Shown piece by piece: positions 17,522 to 25,832 of a stretch of DNA of 64,000 nucleotides. The notes under the pieces are model-generated. The model did no database searches and was not told the origin of the DNA. It saw only the letters and a program-made list of their open reading frames with translations. Each line of letters opens with the position of its first letter. Within the stretch, counting starts at the first letter, position 1. Both the position numbers and the translations under genes were made by a program. Origin of the DNA: an uncultured Paracoccaceae bacterium (GTDB lineage Bacteria; Pseudomonadota; Alphaproteobacteria; Rhodobacterales; Rhodobacteraceae); contig CANLNM010000006.1 of assembly GCA_947492475.1 (NCBI GenBank), positions 124,001-188,000 of the forward strand, written 5' to 3'.

Positions 17522-18076
17522 ATGGCGACTGAAACGCAAGAAACCGCGGGTCACGCCGCTGAGGGTTTGGACCACGCCGCATCGGCGCCGGGCATGCCTC
17601 AGTTGGACTTTTCGACTTGGGGTAACCAGATTTTCTGGCTCGTGATTACACTTGTTGTGATCTACCTCGTGCTGACCAAGATTGCGCTGCCGCGCATCGG
17701 GTCCGTGCTGGCGGAACGTCAGGGCACAATTACGAATGATATTGCTGCTGCCGAAGAGCTGAAGCTCAAGGCGCAAGACGCTGAAGCGGCTTATGACAAA
17801 GCGCTGGTTGATGCCCGCGCCGAAGCCCACCGGATTGTGGAAGAAGCGAAAGCAGAAATCCAAGCCGAGCTGGATGTCGAGCTGGCCAAAGCGGATGCAG
17901 AAATTGCCGCCAAAACCGCCGAAAGCGAAGCTGCGATTGCAGAAATTCGTGCCGGTGCCGTTGATGGTGTGCGCGAAGTTGCAGGGGCTACGGCTGCTGA
18001 ACTGGTTTCTGTTCTTGGCGGCAAAGCCGATGAGAAAGCCATCACGGCTGCCATCGCTGAACGGATGAAAGGGTAA
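17522..18076 (+). CDS. atpF': F0F1 ATP synthase subunit b'
   Basis: This 184-residue peripheral-stalk subunit has one membrane helix (residues about 38-58, [20 protein letters not shown]) followed by a long charged, alanine-rich coiled coil. The N-terminal extension of about 30 residues, rich in Ala, Glu and His, is typical of b' in photosynthetic-type alphaproteobacterial synthases. The start is preceded by AGGAGG. It lies 3 nt before atpF, so the b and b' pair is translated together as a heterodimer. Confidence 0.93.
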   Translation: MATETQETAGHAAEGLDHAASAPGMPQLDFSTWGNQIFWLVITLVVIYLVLTKIALPRIGSVLAERQGTITNDIAAAEELKLKAQDAEAAYDKALVDARAEAHRIVEEAKAEIQAELDVELAKADAEIAAKTAESEAAIAEIRAGAVDGVREVAGATAAELVSVLGGKADEKAITAAIAERMKG

Positions 18077-18079
18077 GAC

Positions 18080-18637
18080 ATGAAAAAACTTCTCGCTCTG
18101 ACCCTGACTGTTGCTGCTAGCCCTGCTTTTGCTGCCTCTGGTCCGTTCTTTTCGCTGAAAAACACCGACTTTGTTGTGTTGCTTGGCTTCCTGCTGTTCA
18201 TCGGCGTGCTTTTCTACTTCAAAGTGCCCGGCATGATCGGCAAAGCATTGGATGACCGTGCCGAAGGCATCAAATCCGAGCTGGAAGAAGCCAAATCGCT
18301 GCGCGAAGAAGCTCAAACTCTGTTGGCGTCCTATGAGCGCAAACAGAAAGAGGTTCAGGAACAAGCGGAACGCATCATTGCCCACGCCAAAGAAGAGGCC
18401 ACATTGGCCGCTGAACAGGCGAAAGTGGACATGCAAACATCGCTGACACGCCGTTTGGCCGCAGCACAAGAACAGATTGCCAGCGCGCAAGCCGGTGCAA
18501 TCAAAGATGTGCGTGACCAAGCCATTACCGTGGCTGTCGGTGCTGCCCAAGACGTGATCGCGTCACAGATGACTGCCAAATCCGGCGGTGAACTGATCGA
18601 CGAAGCGATCAACGTTGTTGGCGAAAAGCTGCACTAA
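18080..18637 (+). CDS. atpF: F0F1 ATP synthase subunit b
   Basis: This 185-residue peripheral-stalk subunit carries an N-terminal signal-like segment (KKLLALTLTVAASPAFA), then a membrane helix (about residues 32-52, DFVVLLGFLLFIGVLFYF) and a long coiled coil rich in Glu, Ala and Gln. The signal-like start is a known feature of Rhodobacteraceae AtpF. It is the last gene of the F0 operon and is followed within 35 nt by a strong terminator. Confidence 0.95.
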   Translation: MKKLLALTLTVAASPAFAASGPFFSLKNTDFVVLLGFLLFIGVLFYFKVPGMIGKALDDRAEGIKSELEEAKSLREEAQTLLASYERKQKEVQEQAERIIAHAKEEATLAAEQAKVDMQTSLTRRLAAAQEQIASAQAGAIKDVRDQAITVAVGAAQDVIASQMTAKSGGELIDEAINVVGEKLH

Positions 18638-18670
18638 GCAAATATGATCTGGGGCAACCCAATCTGATAA

Positions 18671-18700
18671 AAAACCCGGCGCAGATGTGCCGGGTTTTTT
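18671..18700 (+). terminator. Rho-independent terminator of the F0 operon
   Basis: AAAACCCGGC and GCCGGGTTTT form the stem and an A-rich/U-rich pair closes it, followed by TTTTTTG. It ends the atpI-atpF unit. The A-run on the other side means it can also serve the convergent LCCL gene ending at 18710. Confidence 0.93.
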
Positions 18701-18709
18701 GTTTTGTAT

Positions 18710-19828
18710 TTATTCAAACACAAACGCGCCTTGCCATGCGCCGTAATCCGCGGATGTGACCCCATTGCGGATAGACCCGGTATACGATCCGGCATCTGGG
18801 ATGGGGCGAACGGAAACCGGACCGCCCGCATCCCCCACAACACCCGCATGCAACGCAGCCGTGCAAAGGTTGCTGTCATAGGTATAGGTGCCCGTGCCCC
18901 AAATACCGCTGGTGCCAAACCGGGAAGGGGCACAGTGACATGTCAGCGGGCCTGCTTGGTTGGTCATGCTGCCGGGACAGGCCGGCAGGGCGATTGGGCG
19001 GATCTGCGCATTGGGCCTGTTCAGGATGATCCCGGTTGTTGGGTAGGGACCATAATCATTGGTGGTCACGCCATTGCGGGTGGTGCCGACATAAGATTGC
19101 TGCGCGCCGCCCGTGGTGGCCCAAATCATGCCGCCTGTGGCCGGGATCGCCCCAGAATGAACCGCCGCGCGGCATAGATTGCTATCATAGGTATAAGGGC
19201 CCGATCCCCAGACCTGAGTGCCTTGGTTGATCAGTGCGGCGGTACAGTTACAGCCCAGCAATACACCTGGATAGCTGCCAATGGGCACCCATGTGGGCGG
19301 GCAATCCGCCTGTGTGGTCAGGCCGGGTGCTGGTACTGGCGCTGGAACTGGCGCAGGTGGGGCTGGGATGGGCGTGGCTGGCACGGGTGGCGGTGTTGGT
19401 GTGGCAGGTGTCACAGGCGCGGGTGTTGGCGTGACGCCCTGCGCAGCAACACAGGCCCGCACATAATTCCGCAGCCCCGGCACACGCGCAGCGTTATAGG
19501 CAGGTTTATCCCAGATCGGATATTGTGCCTCGGATGTGTATAACGCCGTCCACATATACTGATTGCGGTTGGCGCCAAAGGTCGCCCAATTGTCCGGGTC
19601 AAAATTGGACCGGCCATTTGCGGGCATAATGAACCCAAATCGGTTCACCCGATAGGGTTTGCTGGCGTTAAACGTGTCATTGCCATTGTACCGGTTTAAC
19701 GCATTGGTCGCGTCGGTAATCCATCCTTCTAGGCATAAAATCCCGACCGGCGTCTGATAGACGTCTTGCGCTTGCGCAGTTCCGATTGACGAAAAAAACA
19801 ATAAAATCGCGGCTACAAAATTCTTCAT
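18710..19828 (-). CDS. Secreted protein with two LCCL domains
   Basis: This 372-residue protein has a signal peptide (cleavage likely after AQA at residue 20), an N-terminal domain of about 110 residues, a linker of about 45 residues made almost only of Pro, Ala, Thr and Val, and two repeats at about residues 175-275 and 285-372. Each repeat carries the LCCL pattern YTYDSNLC-x-AA-x-H-x-G followed by GG and an NGVTxxDYG motif, with paired cysteines. The ATG at 19828 follows AGGAGGC. LCCL modules are best known from animal extracellular proteins such as cochlin. Function here is unknown; binding to a surface or carbohydrate is a guess. Confidence 0.8.
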   Translation of the reverse strand: MKNFVAAILLFFSSIGTAQAQDVYQTPVGILCLEGWITDATNALNRYNGNDTFNASKPYRVNRFGFIMPANGRSNFDPDNWATFGANRNQYMWTALYTSEAQYPIWDKPAYNAARVPGLRNYVRACVAAQGVTPTPAPVTPATPTPPPVPATPIPAPPAPVPAPVPAPGLTTQADCPPTWVPIGSYPGVLLGCNCTAALINQGTQVWGSGPYTYDSNLCRAAVHSGAIPATGGMIWATTGGAQQSYVGTTRNGVTTNDYGPYPTTGIILNRPNAQIRPIALPACPGSMTNQAGPLTCHCAPSRFGTSGIWGTGTYTYDSNLCTAALHAGVVGDAGGPVSVRPIPDAGSYTGSIRNGVTSADYGAWQGAFVFE

Positions 19829-19891
19829 CGCTGCCTCCTGTGAATGGGCCCAGTATAACGCATTCACGGGATTTGACGAAAAAATATCAGG

Positions 19892-20659
19892 TTAACGAGA
19901 GGATTCGTGGTCAAACCGCTGTTGAGCGACGGCTTCGTTGCGGTCAGATTTTTGTTTATCTGTCAGGCATTGATCGACGAAATTCAGGTGCGCCTCAACC
20001 GCATTGCGGGCCCCTACGGCATCCCGCCCTTGTAGCGCATCATTGATGGCCCGGTGTTGTTCCAGCAATGTGCCGCGCGTGGCGCGCTGTTGAAACATGA
20101 TACGGCGATTATAGAACACGCCTTCGCGCAGCAGCTGATACATGGATCGCATCATATGCAGCATCACCACATTGTGGCTGGCTTCGATGATCGACAGATG
20201 AAAATCCGCGTCCAGTCCGGCCTCTTCGGCAGGGTTTCGTTTGGAATGGGCGGCTTCCATTTTGTTAAAAATCGTGTCGATGACTTTCAGATCGGTCGCG
20301 GACCCATATTGGGCGGCGCGTTCTGCGGCCAGGCCTTCCATGTCGCGGCGAAAGGCGATGTAGTCAAACACTGCTTCGTCATGGGATGAAAACAGCTGTA
20401 CCAGCGCATCAGAAAACGCCGATCCCAGCACATCTGCCACATAAACACCCGCACCTGCCCGCGATGTCAGCAGGCCGCGTTCCTGCAATTCTGCCAAGGC
20501 TTCGCGCAATGACGGTCGTGATACATGCATTCGTTCGCTAAGTTCGCGTTCCGATGGCAACCGTTCGCCCGGACGCAAAATGCCGCGCAGGATCAGCAAT
20601 TCGATCTGACGCACCACAGAGTTTGATAGTTTTTCGGGCTGGACGGGCTGAAAGGGCAT
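19892..20659 (-). CDS. GntR-family regulator of the FadR/FCD subgroup
   Basis: This 255-residue protein has an N-terminal GntR winged helix (about residues 10-75: LRPGERLPSERELSERMHVS, then PSLREALAELQERGLL) and an all-helical FCD ligand domain with the metal-binding residues D and H in GLDADFHLSIIEASHN and H in LLEQHRAIND and AVEAHLNF. FCD regulators such as LldR, GlcC and PdhR sense carboxylates. A 5-bp inverted repeat upstream may be its own operator. The ligand and targets cannot be read from sequence; a glycolate or lactate role is possible. Confidence 0.9.
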   Translation of the reverse strand: MPFQPVQPEKLSNSVVRQIELLILRGILRPGERLPSERELSERMHVSRPSLREALAELQERGLLTSRAGAGVYVADVLGSAFSDALVQLFSSHDEAVFDYIAFRRDMEGLAAERAAQYGSATDLKVIDTIFNKMEAAHSKRNPAEEAGLDADFHLSIIEASHNVVMLHMMRSMYQLLREGVFYNRRIMFQQRATRGTLLEQHRAINDALQGRDAVGARNAVEAHLNFVDQCLTDKQKSDRNEAVAQQRFDHESSR

Positions 20660-20678
20660 GATGATCCACGTTTGAATT

Positions 20679-20695
20679 GGTCAAATCATATGACC
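20679..20695. promoter_or_regulatory. Inverted repeat upstream of the GntR gene (candidate autoregulatory site)
   Basis: GGTCA-N7-TGACC lies 20 nt before the GntR start. It has the same arm-spacer geometry as the TTGGTAA-N7-TTACCAA site before glcD. It is a plausible GntR-family target, but the classical FadR/PdhR core GGT-N3-ACC is not present. Confidence 0.45.
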
Positions 20696-20831
20696 GGACA
20701 GAATATGCCGCAAGCTGTGAATGCGAAAAAGAGTTGAACGTCGGGAGGCTTTGAGTGTTGTGGCGCAAACGGGTCAAAGTGAAAAACGGACATTTGCGCG
20801 GGATGCAAGGTATGCCGCAACGCGCCAGAAC

Positions 20832-21263
20832 CTAATCAACCATTGGGATCAGACTCTCAATGAAAGCATTAAAGGTGTCAGCAACAATTTCACAATCTGA
20901 AGACATGGGTTGCTCAATGTCACTATGGGGAAGGTCGAACCAGAATACTTTTCCAAAGTTCCGCCCTGTATGAGCCAAGCCATACCGACCACCACCGCTA
21001 TCAATAGCAAACCAAATCAGGTCATTTACGCATTCTACGGTGTTGACTGTGGTGCGCTTGTTCATCGAAAATAACGGAAAGAACACGGACAAGTCCGCGT
21101 CAAATCCCGTATCTGGACAAATCATTTGCAAAGGCAAGAAGCCGTTCTTACCCTTTAGGAAACCTCTGTACTGAGGTGGGAGACGTACCTTAGCACCTGC
21201 CTCAAAGGCGGTAATTTCGCCATCGGTCAGGCTGTGGCCTATAACGTCGATCTCAAACTTCAT
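20832..21263 (-). CDS. SUKH (SMI1/KNR4) domain protein, immunity-like
   Basis: This 143-residue protein has the SUKH pattern: LTDGEITAFEAGAKVRLPPQ, then YRGFLKGKNGFLP, followed by a central FFPLFSM and a C-terminal aspartate-rich AxTFNAFIESL. SUKH proteins are immunity partners of polymorphic toxins, but also act alone in phage defence or regulation. No toxin gene is adjacent. Three 60-base lines counted by hand are 45% GC against about 53-57% in lines sampled from neighbours, suggesting recent transfer. The ATG at 21263 is chosen from AGGGTCAGG upstream; an extension to 21347 is possible. Confidence 0.72.
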   Translation of the reverse strand: MKFEIDVIGHSLTDGEITAFEAGAKVRLPPQYRGFLKGKNGFLPLQMICPDTGFDADLSVFFPLFSMNKRTTVNTVECVNDLIWFAIDSGGGRYGLAHTGRNFGKVFWFDLPHSDIEQPMSSDCEIVADTFNAFIESLIPMVD

Positions 21264-21463
21264 CTGCCTGACCCTTTCGTGTGCAACAAAATCGTTGAAC
21301 TTGAAAACTGTGTTTTGCAATGCCTGCAACGTTCGCATTGCAAGCATAAAGGCGGGGCATGTTCAATATCCGGTCTAGGGCAGAAATGCCTGACTTTGGG
21401 GCGGTATCGCGTGATGCGGCCCATAAACGGTGCACCTGCACGTCAAACATGCGCATGTTCTGC
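21264..21463. other. Gene-poor stretch between the SUKH gene and the ompA terminator
   Basis: I find no convincing gene here. Overlapping short frames exist on both strands but carry no recognisable motif or Shine-Dalgarno. It may hold the SUKH promoter and debris from an insertion. Confidence 0.4.
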
Positions 21464-21496
21464 AAAAAGGCCGCCAAGCGGGTGCTGGCGGCCTTT
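21464..21496 (-). terminator. Rho-independent terminator of the OmpA-family gene
   Basis: On the minus strand AAAGGCCGCCA pairs with TGGCGGCCTTT around a 9-nt loop and is followed by a T-run (A64-A68 on the plus strand). It lies 20 nt after the OmpA-family stop codon. Confidence 0.88.
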
Positions 21497-21516
21497 GAAC
21501 CTGCTAACACAGCAGC

Positions 21517-22182
21517 TTAGTTCGGTGTGATGATGATTTCCACACGGCGGTTTTGTTGACGGCCCTCAACCGTCAGGTTGGACGCCACAGGGGCATCTTC
21601 GCCGCGGCCAAAGGACCGGATACGGGCCGCTGACACACCAGAGCTGATCAGCACAGAGGTCACGGCTTGGGCGCGCCGCTGGGACAGGCTTTGGTTATAA
21701 TTTGCATCGCCAACATTATCGGTATGGCCGATCACGTTGACGGTGGTGTTGGGATAGTTGTTCAGGCTAGAGGACAGCGTGCGCAGGTCAGATTGCAGCC
21801 CGCCAGTCAGCGTTGCGCTGTCGGTTGCAAACAGGATGTCCTGCGGCAGGGTCACGATCAGTTCCTGGCCTGTGTTGCGGATATCGACGTTTGACCCCAT
21901 TTGCGCGCGCAGATCAGCCTCTTGGCGGTCCAGTTCAGCGCCACCAATGGCCCCCAGGCCCGCGCCCAGTGCAGCGCCAATCACGGCACCGCGACGGCGT
22001 TCTTCGGCGTCATCACCCGCAGCCACGCCCACCAGCGCACCGATACCTGCGCCAACCAAAGCGCCGGTTTGGGTGTTGCGGTTGGGGTTGTTGGGGTCAC
22101 GCAGGTCTTCTACGCCGTTACAGGCGGTCAATGCCAAGGCGGATACAGCGGCAAGGATCATCGGTTTGCGAATAATCATCAT
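21517..22182 (-). CDS. OmpA-family outer-membrane lipoprotein
   Basis: This 221-residue protein has a lipoprotein signal with lipobox LTAC, two glycine-zipper segments (GALVGAGIGALVGVAAGD and GAVIGAALGAGLGAIGG) and a C-terminal OmpA peptidoglycan-binding domain (about residues 105-221) containing DxxxFATDSATL, GHTDNVGD and the conserved NQSLSQRRAQAV motif. It anchors the outer membrane to peptidoglycan, similar to YiaD. The ATG at 22182 follows GGAAAG. A strong terminator follows it, so it appears monocistronic. Confidence 0.93.
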   Translation of the reverse strand: MMIIRKPMILAAVSALALTACNGVEDLRDPNNPNRNTQTGALVGAGIGALVGVAAGDDAEERRRGAVIGAALGAGLGAIGGAELDRQEADLRAQMGSNVDIRNTGQELIVTLPQDILFATDSATLTGGLQSDLRTLSSSLNNYPNTTVNVIGHTDNVGDANYNQSLSQRRAQAVTSVLISSGVSAARIRSFGRGEDAPVASNLTVEGRQQNRRVEIIITPN

Positions 22183-22298
22183 GGGTCTTTCCAAAATTGT
22201 GACGCGCATTAGGCGCTTGCTCCAATCATATCGGTCGGAACGCGCTGTTATCCAATATCACTCTGATAATCAGCGGAAAACCGCAGAAATCCGCCGAT

Positions 22299-23153
22299 TT
22301 ACCCGGTCGGGTCCAATGAATCAGATTGGGCGGTTTCGCGCGCCAGCAAGGCGCGTTTCACCGGCAGCCCCCAGTGATAGCCCCCCAACCCGCCAGATTT
22401 GCGCACCGCGCGGTGGCAGGGGATCAACCACGAAATCGGATTGCGCCCAACAGCCGTCCCCACCGCCCGCACGGCGCGGGGTTTGCCGATATGGCCGGCA
22501 ATTTCGCTATAGGTGGTCACGTTGCCGGACGGGATTTGCAGCAACGCTTCCCAGACTTTGATCTGTAGGGGGCTGCCGATCAGATAAAGCGGGGTAGGTT
22601 CATTGGTGGGGCGCGCGCCATAGGCCGACAAAACCCACGGGCGCAGCATGTCGGGGTCTTCGACAAATTGGGCGTTGGGCCAACGCGACGTCAGGTCCAG
22701 CATGGTCGCCTCTTCGCCCGCTTCGGATGCAAAGCCGATGCCGCAGACGCCCTTTGAGGTGCCCATGACCAAGCTTTGCCCAAACGGACTGTCAAACCAG
22801 CCCCAGCGGATGGTCTGGCCTGCGCCGTTGCGGGCATATTCGCCGGGGCTCATGGCTTCCCAGCGGACAAACAGATCATGCAGGCGGCCTGAGCCGGACA
22901 ATCCCAATGCGTTGGACGTTTCCAGTGTCGTGAATCGGTCCCGCAGCAATGATTTGGCATGGCCCAGCGTCAGATATTGCTGAAACCGTTTCGGAGACAC
23001 GCCGACCCAGGCGCTAAACAGGCGCTGAAAATGGGCCGGTGACATGTTCATCTGGGCCGCCAGATGTTCAAGCGACAGGGGGGCTTCGGCGGCATCAATC
23101 AGATCGATGGCGCGCCGCATCACATGAAAGTGGTATTCGCTGACATTTTCCAT
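22299..23153 (-). CDS. Ada-like bifunctional AraC regulator / O6-methylguanine-DNA methyltransferase
   Basis: This 284-residue protein joins an AraC helix-turn-helix domain (about residues 10-105: SLEHLAAQMNMSPAHFQRLF) to a methyltransferase domain with the active-site motif PCHR, Cys246, and a preceding GNVTTYSEIAGHIGKPRAVR segment. It repairs alkylated guanine or phosphotriesters and may induce its own gene. The N-terminal Ada metal-binding domain (two CxxC pairs) is absent, so it is a shortened Ada. The ATG at 23153 is chosen because family homology begins there; a GTG at 23264 would overlap the divergent desaturase. Confidence 0.88.
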   Translation of the reverse strand: MENVSEYHFHVMRRAIDLIDAAEAPLSLEHLAAQMNMSPAHFQRLFSAWVGVSPKRFQQYLTLGHAKSLLRDRFTTLETSNALGLSGSGRLHDLFVRWEAMSPGEYARNGAGQTIRWGWFDSPFGQSLVMGTSKGVCGIGFASEAGEEATMLDLTSRWPNAQFVEDPDMLRPWVLSAYGARPTNEPTPLYLIGSPLQIKVWEALLQIPSGNVTTYSEIAGHIGKPRAVRAVGTAVGRNPISWLIPCHRAVRKSGGLGGYHWGLPVKRALLARETAQSDSLDPTG

Positions 23154-23255
23154 GGGACCAAAATAGGGGTTCACACAATCGAAGCGACCCGAAATTTGCG
23201 CATTGTTAAATTTCTGATCTGGCGTGGCCCGAAAATGACGTGATAGCGTTTCGAA

Positions 23256-24149
23256 ATGGATCACAAAGCGTTTTTGAAATCATTGGACCCGGATGTCGCA
23301 CGACGTCTGGTGGAAAAATCTGATCGGGCGGGGATGGTGCATTTGGCCGGTCATGTCGGGCTGATCAGTCTGTTTAGTCTCTATATCGCGTTGCAGGCCC
23401 CGTTCTGGGGGCTGTTGCTGCCGGTCCAAGGCGTGTTGATCGTGTTTCTGTTCACCTTGGAACACGAAGCGACCCACAAAACACCCTTTGCCAATGAGGT
23501 GTTAAACGAATGGGTCGGGCGGTGTTGCGGGGTGATGATCCTATTGCCGTTTGAATGGTTCCGCTATTTCCATCTGGCCCATCATCGCCATACCAATATC
23601 CCCGGCAAAGACCCCGAACTGGGCCATGGCGAAGCGGGTGACAAACCGAATACGTGGGCGCGTTGGATCATGCATGTGTCGGGCATTCCGGTGTGGATCA
23701 GTCAGATCAAACAGATTGTGATCAATGCGCTCGGGCGTGCATCTGGGCCGTATTTGCCACCCCGTGCCGCAGGTCGCATCACCAAAGAGGCGCGGATCAT
23801 GCTGGGGCTTTACGCGCTGGCCGCACTTAGCTTTGCGTTTACGACCCTGCTGTTTTGGGTGTGGATTTTGCCCGCGCTGATCGCGCAACCTGCGTTGCGG
23901 CTGTACCTGTTGGCTGAACACGGGCGGTGCCCACAATTGGCCAATATGTTCGACAATACCCGCACCACATATACCAATCGGATCATCCGGTTTGTCGCGT
24001 GGAATATGCCCTATCACGTCGAACATCACGTGTTCCCCAACGTGCCGTTTTACCTGTTACCGCAGCTGCATGTGCTGACCAAAGATCACCTGATCCACAC
24101 GGAACCGGGATATGTGGCCTTTACAAAGCAGTATGTCGCCGATTTCTGA
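23256..24149 (+). CDS. Membrane fatty-acid desaturase family protein
   Basis: This 297-residue di-iron membrane enzyme carries the three histidine boxes: HEATH at residues 70-74, HLAHHRH at 106-112 and HVEHH at 254-258. Four hydrophobic segments are visible between them. The family includes acyl-lipid desaturases and carotenoid ketolases or hydroxylases, and the exact reaction cannot be chosen. It is divergent from the Ada-like gene across about 100 nt. It lies 42 nt before nth on the same strand and may be co-transcribed. Confidence 0.85.
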   Translation: MDHKAFLKSLDPDVARRLVEKSDRAGMVHLAGHVGLISLFSLYIALQAPFWGLLLPVQGVLIVFLFTLEHEATHKTPFANEVLNEWVGRCCGVMILLPFEWFRYFHLAHHRHTNIPGKDPELGHGEAGDKPNTWARWIMHVSGIPVWISQIKQIVINALGRASGPYLPPRAAGRITKEARIMLGLYALAALSFAFTTLLFWVWILPALIAQPALRLYLLAEHGRCPQLANMFDNTRTTYTNRIIRFVAWNMPYHVEHHVFPNVPFYLLPQLHVLTKDHLIHTEPGYVAFTKQYVADF

Positions 24150-24191
24150 GCGATCTTGCCCAATCGTGGCGAACAATGCATAGCAGGCGCC

Positions 24192-24839
24192 ATGATCAAA
24201 CAGATGGACTATAACACCCTGCGCGACGTGTTTACGCGTTTCCAATCCTCCGAGGCAGAGCCCGAAGGAGAGTTGAACCACACGAACGCTTATACGCTGG
24301 TGGTCGCGGTTGCGCTGTCCGCGCAAGCCACCGATGTGGGCGTGAACAAAGCCACCGAAGCGTTGTTCAAAATCGCCGATACGCCGGAAAAAATGCTGGA
24401 ACTGGGCGAAGACGGCCTGATCGAACATATCAAAACCATTGGGTTGTTCCGTCAAAAGGCCAAAAACGTCATCAAAATGAGCCAGATTCTGGTGGATCAA
24501 TACGGATCCCAAGTGCCCAATTCACGCAACGCGCTGGTGGGGCTGCCCGGGGTTGGTCGTAAAACGGCCAATGTGGTGTTGAACATGTGGTGGGGGCATC
24601 CAGCCCAAGCCGTGGACACCCATATTTTCCGTGTTGGCAACCGGTCTGGCATCTGTCCGGGGAAAAACGTGGACGCGGTCGAACGCGCCATAGAAGACAA
24701 CATTCCCGTTGATTTTCAACACCATGCACATCATTGGCTGATCCTGCATGGCCGCTATATCTGTGTCGCGCGCAAACCCAAATGTGGGGCCTGCATCATC
24801 CGCGATCTCTGTCAATTTGAGGACAAAACCCATGACTAA
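24192..24839 (+). CDS. nth: Endonuclease III
   Basis: This 215-residue DNA glycosylase/AP lyase removes oxidised pyrimidines. The helix-hairpin-helix and catalytic lysine are in LPGVGRKTANVV (K124) and the activating aspartate is D142 in VDTHIFRV. The 4Fe-4S cysteines are C191, C198, C201 and C207 with the C-x6-C-x2-C-x5-C spacing. The start at 24192 gives normal length; an ATG at 24204 is also possible. Its last 8 nt overlap the following kinase gene. Confidence 0.97.
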   Translation: MIKQMDYNTLRDVFTRFQSSEAEPEGELNHTNAYTLVVAVALSAQATDVGVNKATEALFKIADTPEKMLELGEDGLIEHIKTIGLFRQKAKNVIKMSQILVDQYGSQVPNSRNALVGLPGVGRKTANVVLNMWWGHPAQAVDTHIFRVGNRSGICPGKNVDAVERAIEDNIPVDFQHHAHHWLILHGRYICVARKPKCGACIIRDLCQFEDKTHD

Positions 24840-25830
24840 AACCTACCAAATCGTTGGCATCGGCAATGCCGTTGTGGACGTGTTGACCACGGCCGATGAC
24901 AGCTTCTTGGATCTAATGGGCATCGAAAAAGGCATCATGCAGCTGGTCGAAAGGGACCGCGCAGAGGTGCTTTATGGGGCGATGGAAAACCGCAAACAAG
25001 CCGCGGGTGGGTCTGTGGCCAACACATTGGCCGGGATCGGTAATCTGGGGCTGCGCACCGGGTTTGTCGGCCGTGTTAGCGATGATGCGTTGGGTCAGTT
25101 TTATGCCCAAGCGATGGAGGCCGATGGCACCAAATTCATCAACGCGCCTGTGCCAAACGGCGCGCTGCCCACGTCGCGGTCGATGATTTTTGTGTCCCCC
25201 GACGGTGAACGGTCGATGAACACCTATTTGGGCATTTCTGCCGAACTTGGCCCTCAGGATGTGGATGCAGACGTGGCCGGCAACGCGGAAATCGTTTTCC
25301 TCGAAGGGTATCTGTTCGACAAAGACAAAGGCAAAGAGGCGTTCATCACCATGGCGCGCGCCTGTCGCGCCGCCGGTGGCAAGGCCGGGATCGCCATTTC
25401 TGATCCGTTCTGCGTTGAACGTCACCGCGCCGATTTCCTGAGCTTGATCGAAAACGAACTGGATTACGTGATCGGCAACGAAGCCGAAATCCGGTCATTG
25501 TTCGAAACCGACGACCTAGAAGACGCGCTGGCCAAAACCGCCGCGATCTGTTCGTTGGTGGCCTGCACACGGTCCGGCGAAGGCGTGACAATCGTGGCAG
25601 ATGGCAATCGCGATGACGTCCCGGTTGAACGGATTGTGCCCGTTGATGCAACCGGCGCGGGCGACGGGTTCGCCGCCGGGTTCCTATATGGTTTGGCCAC
25701 TGGGGCGGATATGCGGACCTGCGGTGAAATGGGCTGTGCCGTCGCTGGCGAAGTGATCCGTCACATGGGCCCACGCGCGGATCGTAACCTGTTGGCAATG
25801 CTGCGCGATCTTAGCTTGGTTTCTGCGTAA
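24832..25830 (+). CDS. PfkB-family carbohydrate/nucleoside kinase (adenosine-kinase-like)
   Basis: This 332-residue kinase has the PfkB signatures GIGNAVVDVL near the start, GGSVANTLAG at about residue 60, and the C-terminal DATGAGDGFAAGFLYGL motif with the catalytic aspartate and anion hole. Sugars, adenosine or related nucleosides are possible substrates. The start overlaps nth by 8 nt and has GAGGA 11 nt upstream. It is convergent with the Tag-like gene, the stop codons being 2 nt apart. Confidence 0.92.
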   Translation: MTKTYQIVGIGNAVVDVLTTADDSFLDLMGIEKGIMQLVERDRAEVLYGAMENRKQAAGGSVANTLAGIGNLGLRTGFVGRVSDDALGQFYAQAMEADGTKFINAPVPNGALPTSRSMIFVSPDGERSMNTYLGISAELGPQDVDADVAGNAEIVFLEGYLFDKDKGKEAFITMARACRAAGGKAGIAISDPFCVERHRADFLSLIENELDYVIGNEAEIRSLFETDDLEDALAKTAAICSLVACTRSGEGVTIVADGNRDDVPVERIVPVDATGAGDGFAAGFLYGLATGADMRTCGEMGCAVAGEVIRHMGPRADRNLLAMLRDLSLVSA

Positions 25831-25832
25831 AC

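Noticed and set aside
20704-20820. 10-bp direct repeat TATGCCGCAA 107 nt apart
   Set aside because: Too short to exclude chance and not placed as an attachment site or tRNA end.
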